This document shows, one piece after another, positions 26,742-34,870 of a DNA stretch of 64,000 nucleotides. The notes under the pieces are model-generated. The model saw only the letters and a program-made list of their open reading frames with translations, did no database searches and was not told the DNA's origin. The stretch comes from Actinokineospora bangkokensis (GTDB lineage: Bacteria > Actinomycetota > Actinomycetes > Mycobacteriales > Pseudonocardiaceae): positions 1 to 64,000 of the forward strand of contig NZ_MKQR01000009.1 of NCBI RefSeq assembly GCF_001940455.1, read 5' to 3'. The position numbers and the translations under genes are program-made. The first letter of the stretch is position 1. The number at the start of each line of letters is the position of its first letter.

Positions 26742-27632
26742 GTGGCGGGTCTGCGGGTCGCGGTGGTGGTGCACGCGGCGTCCGGCCACGGTGCGGCGGC
26801 GCGGGTGGCGCCCCGGGTCGTGGAGCGGTTGTCCGGCGTGGTGTCGCGGGTGACGGTGGTGGAGGCCGACACCGTCGAGCGGTCGCGGGCGGGGTTGCTG
26901 CGGGCCAGGGACGCGGGGCTGGACGTGGTCGTGGTGGTGGGTGGGGACGGGTCGGTCCACCAGGCGGTGCAGTTCTGCGCGGAGCACGGGGTGGCGCTGG
27001 CGGTCGTGCCGTCGGGGACGGGCAACGACCTGGGGCGCGCGCTCGGGGTGCCCGCGCGGGCCGCCGAGGCGGTGGAGGCGGTGGTGGCGGCGCTGGGCGC
27101 GGGTGCCCGGCGGCGGGTGGACCTGGGGCGGGTCGCCGGTGGGGCGTGGTTCGCGAGCGTGCTGTGCGCGGGGTTCGACTCGGCGGTGAACGAGCGGGTG
27201 AACCGGATGCGCTGGCCGCACGGGCGCAGGCGCTACGACCTGGCGATCGTGGCGGAGTTGGCGGCGCTGTCGCAGCGGACGCTGGTGGTGGACACCGACG
27301 GCGGGCGGTTGGAGTTGGCGGCGACGATGGTGGCGGTGGGCAACACCGGCTTCTACGGCGGGGGCATCCCGGTGTGCCCGCGGGCCGATCCGGCGGACGG
27401 GGTGTTCGACCTGACCGTGGTGGGGCAGATGTCGAGGTGGGACCTGGTGCGGATGCTGCCGACGCTGCGCACGGGGGAGCACGTCGGGCACCCGGCGGTG
27501 CGGACGCTGCGGGCGCGGCGGGTGTCGCTGGGCGGGGACAACGAGTGGGTGGCCTACGCCGACGGGGAGCGGTTGGGGCCGCTGCCGGTGGTGGTGGAGT
27601 GCGTGCCGGGGGCCTTGGAGGTGGTCGGGTGA
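26742..27632 (+). CDS. Diacylglycerol kinase-family lipid kinase
   Basis: Soluble lipid kinase of the DAGK catalytic family, about 296 residues. Visible are VVVVVGGDGSVHQAVQ (the GGDG nucleotide-binding loop), VVPSGTGNDLGRALG (the second signature), and a C-terminal beta-sandwich domain with NTGFYGGGIPVCPRADPADG. Bacterial members phosphorylate diacylglycerol or related lipids for membrane recycling. GTG 26742 is chosen for GGGAGG five bases upstream; ATG 26712 and GTG 26736 are alternatives. It sits between tatC and helY, an arrangement common in actinobacteria. Confidence 0.9.
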   Translation: MAGLRVAVVVHAASGHGAAARVAPRVVERLSGVVSRVTVVEADTVERSRAGLLRARDAGLDVVVVVGGDGSVHQAVQFCAEHGVALAVVPSGTGNDLGRALGVPARAAEAVEAVVAALGAGARRRVDLGRVAGGAWFASVLCAGFDSAVNERVNRMRWPHGRRRYDLAIVAELAALSQRTLVVDTDGGRLELAATMVAVGNTGFYGGGIPVCPRADPADGVFDLTVVGQMSRWDLVRMLPTLRTGEHVGHPAVRTLRARRVSLGGDNEWVAYADGERLGPLPVVVECVPGALEVVG

Positions 27633-27701
27633 GGGCTGGTCGGGTGGGGTGCGTGCGGAGTTCGCGCGACGAGTGTCGGGGTGTTGTGGAAGTCTTGGGG
27701 T

Positions 27702-30485
27702 GTGTCTGACAGTTCCCCCTTGTCCCCCGCCGAGCGGTACGCGGCGTCGCGGCGCAGGTCGCAGAACCCGAGGTTGACGGAGTTCGCGGCCGGGTTGTCC
27801 TTCGAGATGGACCCCTTCCAGGTTCGCGGGTGCGAGGCGCTGGAGCAGGGGCACGGCGTGCTCGTGTGCGCGCCGACCGGTGCGGGCAAGACCGTGGTCG
27901 GGGAGTTCGCGGTCCACTTGGCGCTGTCGGAGGGCCGCAAGTGCTTCTACACCACGCCGATCAAGGCGTTGTCGAACCAGAAGTTCGCGGACCTGACCGC
28001 GCGGTACGGGGCGAAGTCGGTGGGGCTGCTCACCGGTGACACCTCGATCAACGGCAGCGCGCCGGTGGTGGTGATGACCACCGAGGTGCTGCGGAACATG
28101 CTCTACGCGGAGTCGACGGCCCTGGAGGGGCTGGGCTACGTGGTGATGGACGAGGTGCACTACCTGGCCGACCGGTTCCGCGGCGCGGTGTGGGAGGAGG
28201 TGATCCTGCACCTGCCGGAGTGGGTGACGCTGGTGAGCCTGTCGGCCACGGTGTCCAACGCCGAGGAGTTCGGCGAGTGGCTGGTGGCGGTGCGCGGGGA
28301 CACCTCGGTGGTGGTCGACGAGCACCGGCCGGTGCCGCTGTGGCAGCACATGCAGGTCGGCACCCGGATGATGGACCTGTTCGCGGGTGAGGAGCAGGGC
28401 GGCGGGGACCTGGCGATCAACCCGACGCTGCTGCGGCGCACCGAGGAGGCGGGCAGGCTGCACGCGCCATGGCACGGTCCCAAGGCGCGCGGGGGTCGGG
28501 CCGGTGGGCAGCGGGGGCCGCGGTTCCGGCCGCCGTCGCGGGTGGAGGTGGTGGAGCGGTTGGGGGCCGCGGACCTGCTGCCCGCGATCGTGTTCGTGTT
28601 CTCGCGCGCGGGGTGCGAGGCGGCGGTGTCGCAGCTGGCCCGGTCGGGGTTGCGGTTGAACTCCGAGGAGGAGGCGGCCGAGGTCCGGGTGATCGTGGAG
28701 TCCAAGACCCGGGAGCTGCCCGACGCGGACCTGGCGGTGCTGGGGTACTGGGAGTGGCGCGACGCGTTGGAGCGGGGGTTCGCCGGGCACCACGCGGGGA
28801 TGCTGCCCGCGTTCAAGGAGACGGTGGAGGAGCTGTTCGTCCGCGGGCTGGTCAAGGCGGTGTTCGCGACGGAGACGCTGGCGCTGGGCATCAACATGCC
28901 CGCGCGCACGGTGGTGCTGGAGCGGTTGGTCAAGTACAACGGCGAGGCGCACGTGGAGCTGACGCCGGGGGAGTACACGCAGCTGACCGGTCGGGCGGGG
29001 CGGCGGGGGATCGACGTGGAGGGGCACGCGGTCGTCGTCTGGCAGCCGGGGGTGGACCCCAAGCAGGTGGCGGGGTTGGCCTCGACGCGCACGTACCCGC
29101 TGCGGTCGTCGTTCCGGCCGGGCTACAACATGGCGGTGAACCTGGTCGACCGGATGGGGGCGGGGCGGGCGCGGGAGATCCTGGAGCAGTCGTTCGCGCA
29201 GTTCCAGGCGGACCGGTCGGTGGTGGGCCTGTCGCGCAAGGTCGACCGCAACCGCGACGCGCTGGCCGGGTACGCCGAGTCGATGACCTGCCACCTGGGT
29301 GACTTCACCGAGTACGCCTCGCTGCGCAGGCAGATCGGGGAGCGGGAGAAGGCGTTGTCGCGGCAGTCGCGGGCGGTGGGGCGCGCGGAGGCGGCGCACT
29401 CGCTGGAGCAGCTGCGCAAGGGGGACGTGATCGCGGTGCCGACCGGGCGGCGGTCGGGGTTGGCGGTGGTGATCGACCCGGGGGTGGACGCGAGCGGTGA
29501 GCCGCGGCCGCTGGTGGTGACCGAGGACCGGTGGGCCGGGCGGTTGTCGGTGGCGGACTTCCCCGGGCCGGTGTCGGCGCTGGGGCGGGTGCGGTTGCCC
29601 CGGCAGGTGGACACGCGCTCGCCGCGGTCGCGGCGGGACCTGGCCTCGGCGTTGCGCGACAGCGGCATCAGCGTGCCGACGCGGTCGCGGCGCGGGCGCC
29701 GGGGTGGGGAGTCGGGGGAGGACGCGGACCTGGCCGCGCTGCGGCGGGCGCTGCGGGCGCACCCGTGCCACGGGTGCCAGGACCGGGAGGCGCACGCCCG
29801 GTGGGCCGAGCGCTACCAGCGGTTGCTGGCGGAGACGGAGTCGGTGGAGCGCAAGGTGGCGGCGACGACGCACTCGCTGGCGCGGGCGTTCGACCGGATC
29901 CGGGCGCTGCTGGCCGACCGCGGGTACCTGGCCCCGGGGGAGGGGGAGCGGGCGGGTGAGCAGGTGGTGACCGAGCACGGGCGGCGGTTGGCGCGGCTGT
30001 ACTCGGAGTCGGACCTGTTGGCCGCGGAGTGCCTGCGCAACGGGGTGTGGGAGGGGTTGCCGGGGCCGGAGCTGGCGGCGGTGGTGTCGTGCCTGGTGTA
30101 CGAGGCGCGGCGGGACGGGCCGATGGAGTCGCGGTTGCCCGGTGGGGCGGTGGCCGACGCGGTGGCCGAGACGCAGCGGTTGTGGGCGGAGCTGGAGGCC
30201 GACGAGCGCCACCACCGGTTGGACCGCACGCGCCAGCCGGACCCCGGGTTCGCCTGGACGGTGCTGCGCTGGGCGCGCGGGGAGTCGCTGGAGCGGGTGA
30301 TCACCGCGGCGGAGTCGGTGGGCCAGGAGCTCTCCGCCGGTGACTTCGTGCGCTGGTGCAGGCAGGTCATGGACCTGCTCGACCAGATCGCGTCGGTGGT
30401 GGGCCGGGGTGACCCGGTGGGGGCCGCGGCCGACCAGGCGGTGCGGGCGATCCGCCGGGGGGTGGTGGCGCTGGCGGCCACCTGA
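27702..30485 (+). CDS. helY: Ski2-like DEAD/DEAH-box helicase HelY
   Basis: Large superfamily 2 RNA/DNA helicase, about 927 residues, orthologous by position to Rv2092c beside tatC. Motifs in order: APTGAGKT (Walker A), TPIKALSNQKF (Ia), MDEVHYLADRF (II, DEVH), SLSATVSNAEEF (III), FAGHHAGMLPAFK (IV region), and QLTGRAGRRGID (VI). The C-terminal half resembles the DSHCT domain of Ski2/Mtr4-type enzymes. Substrate and role in bacteria are not settled. The start is uncertain; GTG 27702 (VSDSSPLSPAERY) gives the usual N terminus, while GTG 27681 adds seven residues. Confidence 0.93.
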   Translation: MSDSSPLSPAERYAASRRRSQNPRLTEFAAGLSFEMDPFQVRGCEALEQGHGVLVCAPTGAGKTVVGEFAVHLALSEGRKCFYTTPIKALSNQKFADLTARYGAKSVGLLTGDTSINGSAPVVVMTTEVLRNMLYAESTALEGLGYVVMDEVHYLADRFRGAVWEEVILHLPEWVTLVSLSATVSNAEEFGEWLVAVRGDTSVVVDEHRPVPLWQHMQVGTRMMDLFAGEEQGGGDLAINPTLLRRTEEAGRLHAPWHGPKARGGRAGGQRGPRFRPPSRVEVVERLGAADLLPAIVFVFSRAGCEAAVSQLARSGLRLNSEEEAAEVRVIVESKTRELPDADLAVLGYWEWRDALERGFAGHHAGMLPAFKETVEELFVRGLVKAVFATETLALGINMPARTVVLERLVKYNGEAHVELTPGEYTQLTGRAGRRGIDVEGHAVVVWQPGVDPKQVAGLASTRTYPLRSSFRPGYNMAVNLVDRMGAGRAREILEQSFAQFQADRSVVGLSRKVDRNRDALAGYAESMTCHLGDFTEYASLRRQIGEREKALSRQSRAVGRAEAAHSLEQLRKGDVIAVPTGRRSGLAVVIDPGVDASGEPRPLVVTEDRWAGRLSVADFPGPVSALGRVRLPRQVDTRSPRSRRDLASALRDSGISVPTRSRRGRRGGESGEDADLAALRRALRAHPCHGCQDREAHARWAERYQRLLAETESVERKVAATTHSLARAFDRIRALLADRGYLAPGEGERAGEQVVTEHGRRLARLYSESDLLAAECLRNGVWEGLPGPELAAVVSCLVYEARRDGPMESRLPGGAVADAVAETQRLWAELEADERHHRLDRTRQPDPGFAWTVLRWARGESLERVITAAESVGQELSAGDFVRWCRQVMDLLDQIASVVGRGDPVGAAADQAVRAIRRGVVALAAT

Positions 30486-30710
30486 TCGCCCGATCAGGTG
30501 GTGGGACGGGCCGGTCGGGGCGGGTGCGCCGGGGTGCTGGTCCGTCCGGGTGACCGGCATAGGCCCGCCTTACGGCGGGGGTGCGACCGTGGGCGGTGCC
30601 GGGTGGGTGCGGTGGGTCAGGCTGTGGTTTGATCGCGCCCAAGCGGTGACCGGTGGGCTGGGCCCCAGGGGGTCCGGCCGCGCGACCTGAGGACTGGCGG
30701 AGGCGAGACC

Positions 30711-31433
30711 ATGAGCAGCCCCTACGGGCCGTCCGGCGGGCAGGACCCCCAGCAGCAGTGGGGCCAGCAGCCCTACGGGGGCGGCAACCCGCCGGGGACG
30801 CCGTCCGGTGGGTTCCCGCAGCAGGGCGGTTACCCGCAGCAGCCGCAGTCGCCGTACCCGCCGGAGCAGGGCCAGTACGGCTACCAGCAGCAGTCGCCGT
30901 ACCAGCCGACCCAGCAGCAGCCCCAGCCCGGTCAGCCCCAGCCGACGCAGCAGTACCCGAACCAGCCGCAGGGCTACGGGCCGCCGACCGGTCAGCAGGC
31001 GGCGCCGTTCGGGCAGTACAACCCGAACCAGCCGCTCAACCCGAACCAGCCGCAGGGTGGTCCCGGTGGGTTGCCGCCGGGCTACCCGGGCGCGCCGCCC
31101 GCGAAGAAGCGCGGTGGGGCGGGCATCTGGATCGCCGTGGTGGTCGTGGTGCTGCTGGTGGGGGCGTTCGCGGTGACGGCGTTCGTGACCCCGGGCTTCC
31201 TGGTGACGAAGGTGTTCGACCAGGGCGCGGTGCAGGACGGGGTGAAGGGCGTCCTGACCGGCAAGTACTCGGTGGCCGACGTGGAGTCGGTGTCGTGCCC
31301 GGCCGACCAGGAGGTCAAGAAGGACGCGCGGTTCTCCTGCAAGGTCACCATCGGCGGCCAGGAGAAGACGGTGAACATCACCGTGCGCAGCGATGACGGC
31401 GAGTACGAGGTCGCCCCGCCGCTCGACAACTGA
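30711..31433 (+). CDS. Pro/Gln-rich single-pass membrane protein, DUF4333-like
   Basis: 240 residues. The first 135 are a Gln/Pro/Tyr-rich cytoplasmic tail (MSSPYGPSGGQDPQQQWGQQ). One transmembrane helix lies at about 138-159 (IWIAVVVVVLLVGAFAV). The outer domain VFDQGAVQDGVKGVLTGKY..VESVSCPADQEV..FSCKVTIGG with two cysteines matches the DUF4333 pattern known in actinobacterial membrane proteins. Function unknown. It shares the tail-helix-domain plan, but not the outer domain, with the three genes at 7.8-10.8 kb. GGAGGCGAGACC precedes the ATG, and a hairpin follows. Confidence 0.85.
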   Translation: MSSPYGPSGGQDPQQQWGQQPYGGGNPPGTPSGGFPQQGGYPQQPQSPYPPEQGQYGYQQQSPYQPTQQQPQPGQPQPTQQYPNQPQGYGPPTGQQAAPFGQYNPNQPLNPNQPQGGPGGLPPGYPGAPPAKKRGGAGIWIAVVVVVLLVGAFAVTAFVTPGFLVTKVFDQGAVQDGVKGVLTGKYSVADVESVSCPADQEVKKDARFSCKVTIGGQEKTVNITVRSDDGEYEVAPPLDN

Positions 31434-31457
31434 CCGGGTCCCACCCGTCGCGGCTCC

Positions 31458-31497
31458 CCGGGGGCGCGCGCCCGCTATTGCGGTCGCGCGCCCCCGG
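31458..31497 (+). terminator. Hairpin terminator
   Basis: A 13-base stem CCGGGGGCGCGCG / CGCGCGCCCCCGG with a 14-base loop, between the DUF4333-like gene and the acetyltransferase gene. Confidence 0.75.
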
Positions 31498-31520
31498 TGC
31501 GTGCGGGCAGTATCGGGTGG

Positions 31521-32714
31521 GTGAGCGACTTGGAGATCCGCCCGCTGCGCGAGGACGAGCAGCGCCCCGCCCAGACCTTGTTCATGCGCAGCCTGCACCG
31601 GCCGCCGGTGTCGGACGCGCAGTGGGAGTGGTTGGGGGACTCGTTCGAGCCGGGGCGCACCTGGGGCGCGTTCGCGGGGGACGTGCTGGCGGGGACGGCG
31701 TTGTCGTGGGGTTCGCGGTTGCGGGTGCCGGGCGGGCAGGAGCGCGGGGTGGCGCTGGTGACCAGGGTGGGGGTGCGGGCCGACCACCGGCGGCGGGGCG
31801 CGTTGACGGCGTTGATGCGCGCGCAGTTGGCGGACGTGGCCGCCCGGGGTGAGGTGTTCGCGGCGCTGCGGGCGACGGAACCGGTGATCTACGGGCGGTT
31901 CGGCTACGGCGTGGGGGTGCTGGCGCAGCGGGCGGTGGTGGTGCGGGACAAGGCCGTGTTCCACCCGGGGCTGCCGGTGGCCGGTGAGGTGCGGTTGGTG
32001 GGGACCGAGGGCGTGGTGGACCTGCTGTCGGCGCTGTACGACCGGGTGGCGCGCGACCGGGTGGGGTCGGTGGCGCGGCCGCGGGCGCTGTGGAACACCT
32101 CGATCGGGTGGTCGACCGGCACCGACACCCACCAGCAGGTCGCCGTCCACACCGGTCCGGACGGCGACGACGGGTTCGCGGTGTTCTCCACCGCGCGGTC
32201 CGGGGACAAGACGGTGGCGACGGTGACCGACCTCAAGGGCGCGACGCCGGAGGCGGTGAACGCGCTGTGGCGGTTCCTGGTGTCGATCGACCTGCTCGAC
32301 GAGGTGGACGTGCTCTCCCGCCCGCTGGACGAGCAGGTGCGGGCGATGTTCACCGACCCGCGGGCGGTGCGGGAGGTGACCCAGTCCAACGACCTTTCCC
32401 TGCGCCTGGTGGACGTGCCCGCCGCGCTGGCGGCGCGGTCGTGGGCGGGGGAGGCGGTGCTGCGGGTGGCCGACCCGTTCCTGCCGGAGAACTCCGGCAC
32501 CTACCGCGTCTCGCCCTCCGGTATGTCCACTGTGGAGGAGGTGGCGGACGTGGAGCTGGGGGTGGACGTGCTGGCGCAGCTGTACCTGGGCGCGGTGCGG
32601 CCGTCGGCGCTGGCCGACGTCGGCAGGCTGCGGCTGTCCGGTGTGGACGCCGCGGCCCGGGTGGACGCCGCGTTCGCGGTGGACCGACCCGCGTGGGCGG
32701 GCACGTTCTTCTGA
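31521..32714 (+). CDS. Eis-like GNAT family N-acetyltransferase
   Basis: About 397 residues, the length and three-part design of Eis-type acetyltransferases (two GNAT folds plus a C-terminal SCP2-like domain). The acetyl-CoA site reads LVTRVGVRADHRRRGALTALM (V-x-x-x-x-R-R-x-G). ATEPVIYGRFGYGVG is the typical follow-on. The C terminus ends WAGTFF; in Eis proteins the C-terminal carboxylate takes part in catalysis. Eis homologues acetylate aminoglycosides and other amines, but the natural substrate here is unknown. Start is GTG 31521 (VSDLEIRPL); GTG 31497 is possible. Confidence 0.88.
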   Translation: MSDLEIRPLREDEQRPAQTLFMRSLHRPPVSDAQWEWLGDSFEPGRTWGAFAGDVLAGTALSWGSRLRVPGGQERGVALVTRVGVRADHRRRGALTALMRAQLADVAARGEVFAALRATEPVIYGRFGYGVGVLAQRAVVVRDKAVFHPGLPVAGEVRLVGTEGVVDLLSALYDRVARDRVGSVARPRALWNTSIGWSTGTDTHQQVAVHTGPDGDDGFAVFSTARSGDKTVATVTDLKGATPEAVNALWRFLVSIDLLDEVDVLSRPLDEQVRAMFTDPRAVREVTQSNDLSLRLVDVPAALAARSWAGEAVLRVADPFLPENSGTYRVSPSGMSTVEEVADVELGVDVLAQLYLGAVRPSALADVGRLRLSGVDAAARVDAAFAVDRPAWAGTFF

Positions 32715-32724
32715 CCCGGCCCGC

Positions 32725-33651
32725 TCAGGCGCCCAGGGCGGTGAGGAGGCGGTCGACGGCGCTGCCGAGGCCCCAGCGCTCCTGCAACGACCTGACCCGG
32801 TCCACGTCGGCCACCGGGTGCGGCACCTCGGGCACCCCGGTGGCCTCGATGGCGGCGTCGGTGGCCACCTGCACCACCAGGGGTGCCTTGGCCAGGTAGT
32901 CCGCGTCGGCCTCGAACGCCGAGCGCACCCGCAGCGGCACGTCCCCGTCCCCGCGCGCCGCGGCGTCGACCAGGGCCGCCAGCGACCCGAACCGGGTGAT
33001 GAGCTTGGCGGCGGTCTTCTCCCCGATGCCGGTGATGCCGGGCAGGCCGTCGGAGGGGTCGCCGCGCAGCACGGCCATGTCCGCGTAGGCCTGGCCCACC
33101 GGCGGCAGCCCGTACTTGGCCGCCAGTTCCGCCGGGCCCACCACCTCGGCCTTGGACCAGCCGCGGCCGACGTAGACCACCCGGACCGGCGTCGGCTCGT
33201 CGCGCACGCACTGGAACAGGTCGCGGTCGCCGGTGATGACCTCCACCGGGGCGGCGCGCTCGCGGTGGGCGAGGGTGCCGATGACGTCGTCGGCCTCGTA
33301 GCCGCGGGCCTGCGCGGTGGCGATGCCCAGCGCGTCGAGCAGGTCGAGGATGATCGGCACCTGCGGGGTGAGGGTGTCGGGGACCTCCTCCTCGTTGCGG
33401 GCGGGGTCGGCCACCCGCTGCGCCTTGTAGCTGGGGATCGCCTCGACCCGGAAGGCCGGGCGCCAGTCGGCGTCGAGGCAGGCGACCAGCCGCGAGGGGC
33501 CGCGCTCGGTGATGACCTGGGCGATCATGCCCGCGAACCCGCGCACGGCGTTGACCGGCACCCCGTCCGGGGAGGTCATGGACTCGGGCAGGGCGAAGAA
33601 GGACCGGAAGTACAGGCTTGCCGAGTCCAGCAGTACGAGGGGGCCGCTCAC
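32725..33651 (-). CDS. 5'-3' exonuclease (FEN/PolA N-terminal type)
   Basis: Stand-alone flap-endonuclease-type nuclease, 308 residues, equivalent to the 5' nuclease domain of DNA polymerase I. The acidic metal ligands are visible in LLDSASLYFRSFFA, CLDADWRPAFR, GYEADDVIGTLA, VITGDRDLFQCV and LRGDPSDGLPG. The helix-hairpin-helix follows as GITGIGEKTAAKLI. Expected role: removal of RNA primers and flaps during replication and repair. It is convergent with the acetyltransferase and divergent from the M24 peptidase gene. GTG 33651 gives the usual VSGPLVLLDS start but has no strong ribosome-binding site. Confidence 0.93.
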   Translation of the reverse strand: MSGPLVLLDSASLYFRSFFALPESMTSPDGVPVNAVRGFAGMIAQVITERGPSRLVACLDADWRPAFRVEAIPSYKAQRVADPARNEEEVPDTLTPQVPIILDLLDALGIATAQARGYEADDVIGTLAHRERAAPVEVITGDRDLFQCVRDEPTPVRVVYVGRGWSKAEVVGPAELAAKYGLPPVGQAYADMAVLRGDPSDGLPGITGIGEKTAAKLITRFGSLAALVDAAARGDGDVPLRVRSAFEADADYLAKAPLVVQVATDAAIEATGVPEVPHPVADVDRVRSLQERWGLGSAVDRLLTALGA

Positions 33652-33728
33652 GGGGGCAGCCTGCCACACCGCGGGGCGTGGGCGGGGCGGTCCCGGTCCC
33701 CGTGTCGGGTGCGCTTCGCGGCTCCGCG

Positions 33729-33751
33729 GTGTCGGTGGGCGGCGATAGGGT
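33729..33751 (+). promoter_or_regulatory. PafBC/RecA-NDp-type promoter of the M24 peptidase
   Basis: GTGTCGGTG, an eight-base spacer, TAGGGT (33746-33751), then six bases to the ATG. Only the weakly conserved first T of the consensus differs. The spacing predicts a leaderless transcript. Confidence 0.55.
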
Positions 33752-33757
33752 GGGGCC

Positions 33758-34870
33758 ATGGTGAGTGCGGACTTGTTGCGGGCGCGGCTGGACCGGGCCA
33801 GGGCGGCGGCGGCCGAGGCGGGGGTCGGGGCGCTGGTGGTGGCCCCGGGGTCGGACCTGCGGTACCTGGTGGGCGGGACCGTGGTGTCCCACGAGCGGTT
33901 CACCAGCCTCGTGCTCCCGGTGGCGGGTCCGCCCGTGCTGGTGGTGCCCAAGCTGGAGGCGCCCGGGTACGCCCCCTACGACCTGCCCGGCCTGGGCGTG
34001 GAGTTCGCGACCTGGGTCGACGGGGAGGACCCGTACGCGCTGGTGCGCGCGGCGGTGGGTGAGCCGGGCGCGGTGGCGCTGGGGGACATGCTGCCCGCGC
34101 TGCACGTGCTGGGGTTGCGCGCGGCGCTGCCCGGGGTCGAGCAGGTGCTCGCCGGGCCGGTGCTGCGCGGGCTGCGGATGGTCAAGGACGCCGCCGAGGT
34201 CGAGCAGCTGCGGGCTGCGGGCGCGGCCATCGACCGGGTGCACGCCAGGATGGGGGAGTGGCTGCGCGCCGGGCGCACCGAGGCCGAGGTGGCCGCCGAC
34301 ATCGCCGCGGCCATCGTCGCCGAGGGGCACGCGACGGCCAAGTTCGTCATCGTCGGCTCCGGGCCCAACGGGGCCAGCCCGCACCACGACGTGTCCGACC
34401 GGGTCATCGAGACCGGGGACGTGGTGGTCGTCGACATCGGCGGCCCGCTGGGGTCGGGGTACTGCTCGGACTGCACCCGCACCTACGCCGTCGGGCAGCC
34501 GCGCGACGCCGACGTGGCCGAGGCCTACGCGGCCCTGCAGCGGGCGCAGGCGGCGTCGGTGGCCGCGGTGCGCCCGGGGGTCAGCGCCGAGTCGGTCGAC
34601 GCGGTGGGCAGGCAGGTGCTCGCGGACGCGGGCCTGGCCGAGTTCTTCATCCACCGCACCGGCCACGGCATCGGCCTCGACGGGCACGAGCACCCCTACA
34701 TCGTCGCGGGCGACACCACCGAACTCGTCCCGGGCATGGCGTTCAGCGTGGAGCCCGGCGTGTACTTCCCCGGCCGCTGGGGCGCGCGGATCGAGGACAT
34801 CGTGGTGGTCACCGACGACGGCGTGGAGCCGCTCAACACCCGCCCGCACGAGCTGGTGGTGCTGGGCTGA
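33758..34870 (+). CDS. M24 family metallopeptidase (Xaa-Pro peptidase)
   Basis: Dinuclear-metal aminopeptidase of the creatinase/prolidase fold, 370 residues. The N-terminal domain (LVVAPGSDLRYLVGG) precedes the catalytic pita-bread domain with metal ligands in VVVVDIGGPLGSGYCSDCTRTY (two Asp), HRTGHGIGLDGHEHPY (His), AFSVEPGVYFPG (Glu) and ARIEDIVVV (Glu). It should cleave N-terminal residues preceding proline. TAGGGT six bases before the ATG suggests a leaderless start within a damage-type promoter. The stop overlaps the AsnC start (TGATG), so the two are coupled. Confidence 0.93.
   Translation: MVSADLLRARLDRARAAAAEAGVGALVVAPGSDLRYLVGGTVVSHERFTSLVLPVAGPPVLVVPKLEAPGYAPYDLPGLGVEFATWVDGEDPYALVRAAVGEPGAVALGDMLPALHVLGLRAALPGVEQVLAGPVLRGLRMVKDAAEVEQLRAAGAAIDRVHARMGEWLRAGRTEAEVAADIAAAIVAEGHATAKFVIVGSGPNGASPHHDVSDRVIETGDVVVVDIGGPLGSGYCSDCTRTYAVGQPRDADVAEAYAALQRAQAASVAAVRPGVSAESVDAVGRQVLADAGLAEFFIHRTGHGIGLDGHEHPYIVAGDTTELVPGMAFSVEPGVYFPGRWGARIEDIVVVTDDGVEPLNTRPHELVVLG

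Noticed and set aside
24552-30560. Very long minus-strand frame (about 2000 codons) through pafC, tat genes and helY
   Set aside because: Composition is Arg/Pro/His/Gln-rich with no domains. It is the antisense shadow produced by strong GC bias at third codon positions; the opposite strand holds well-recognised genes.
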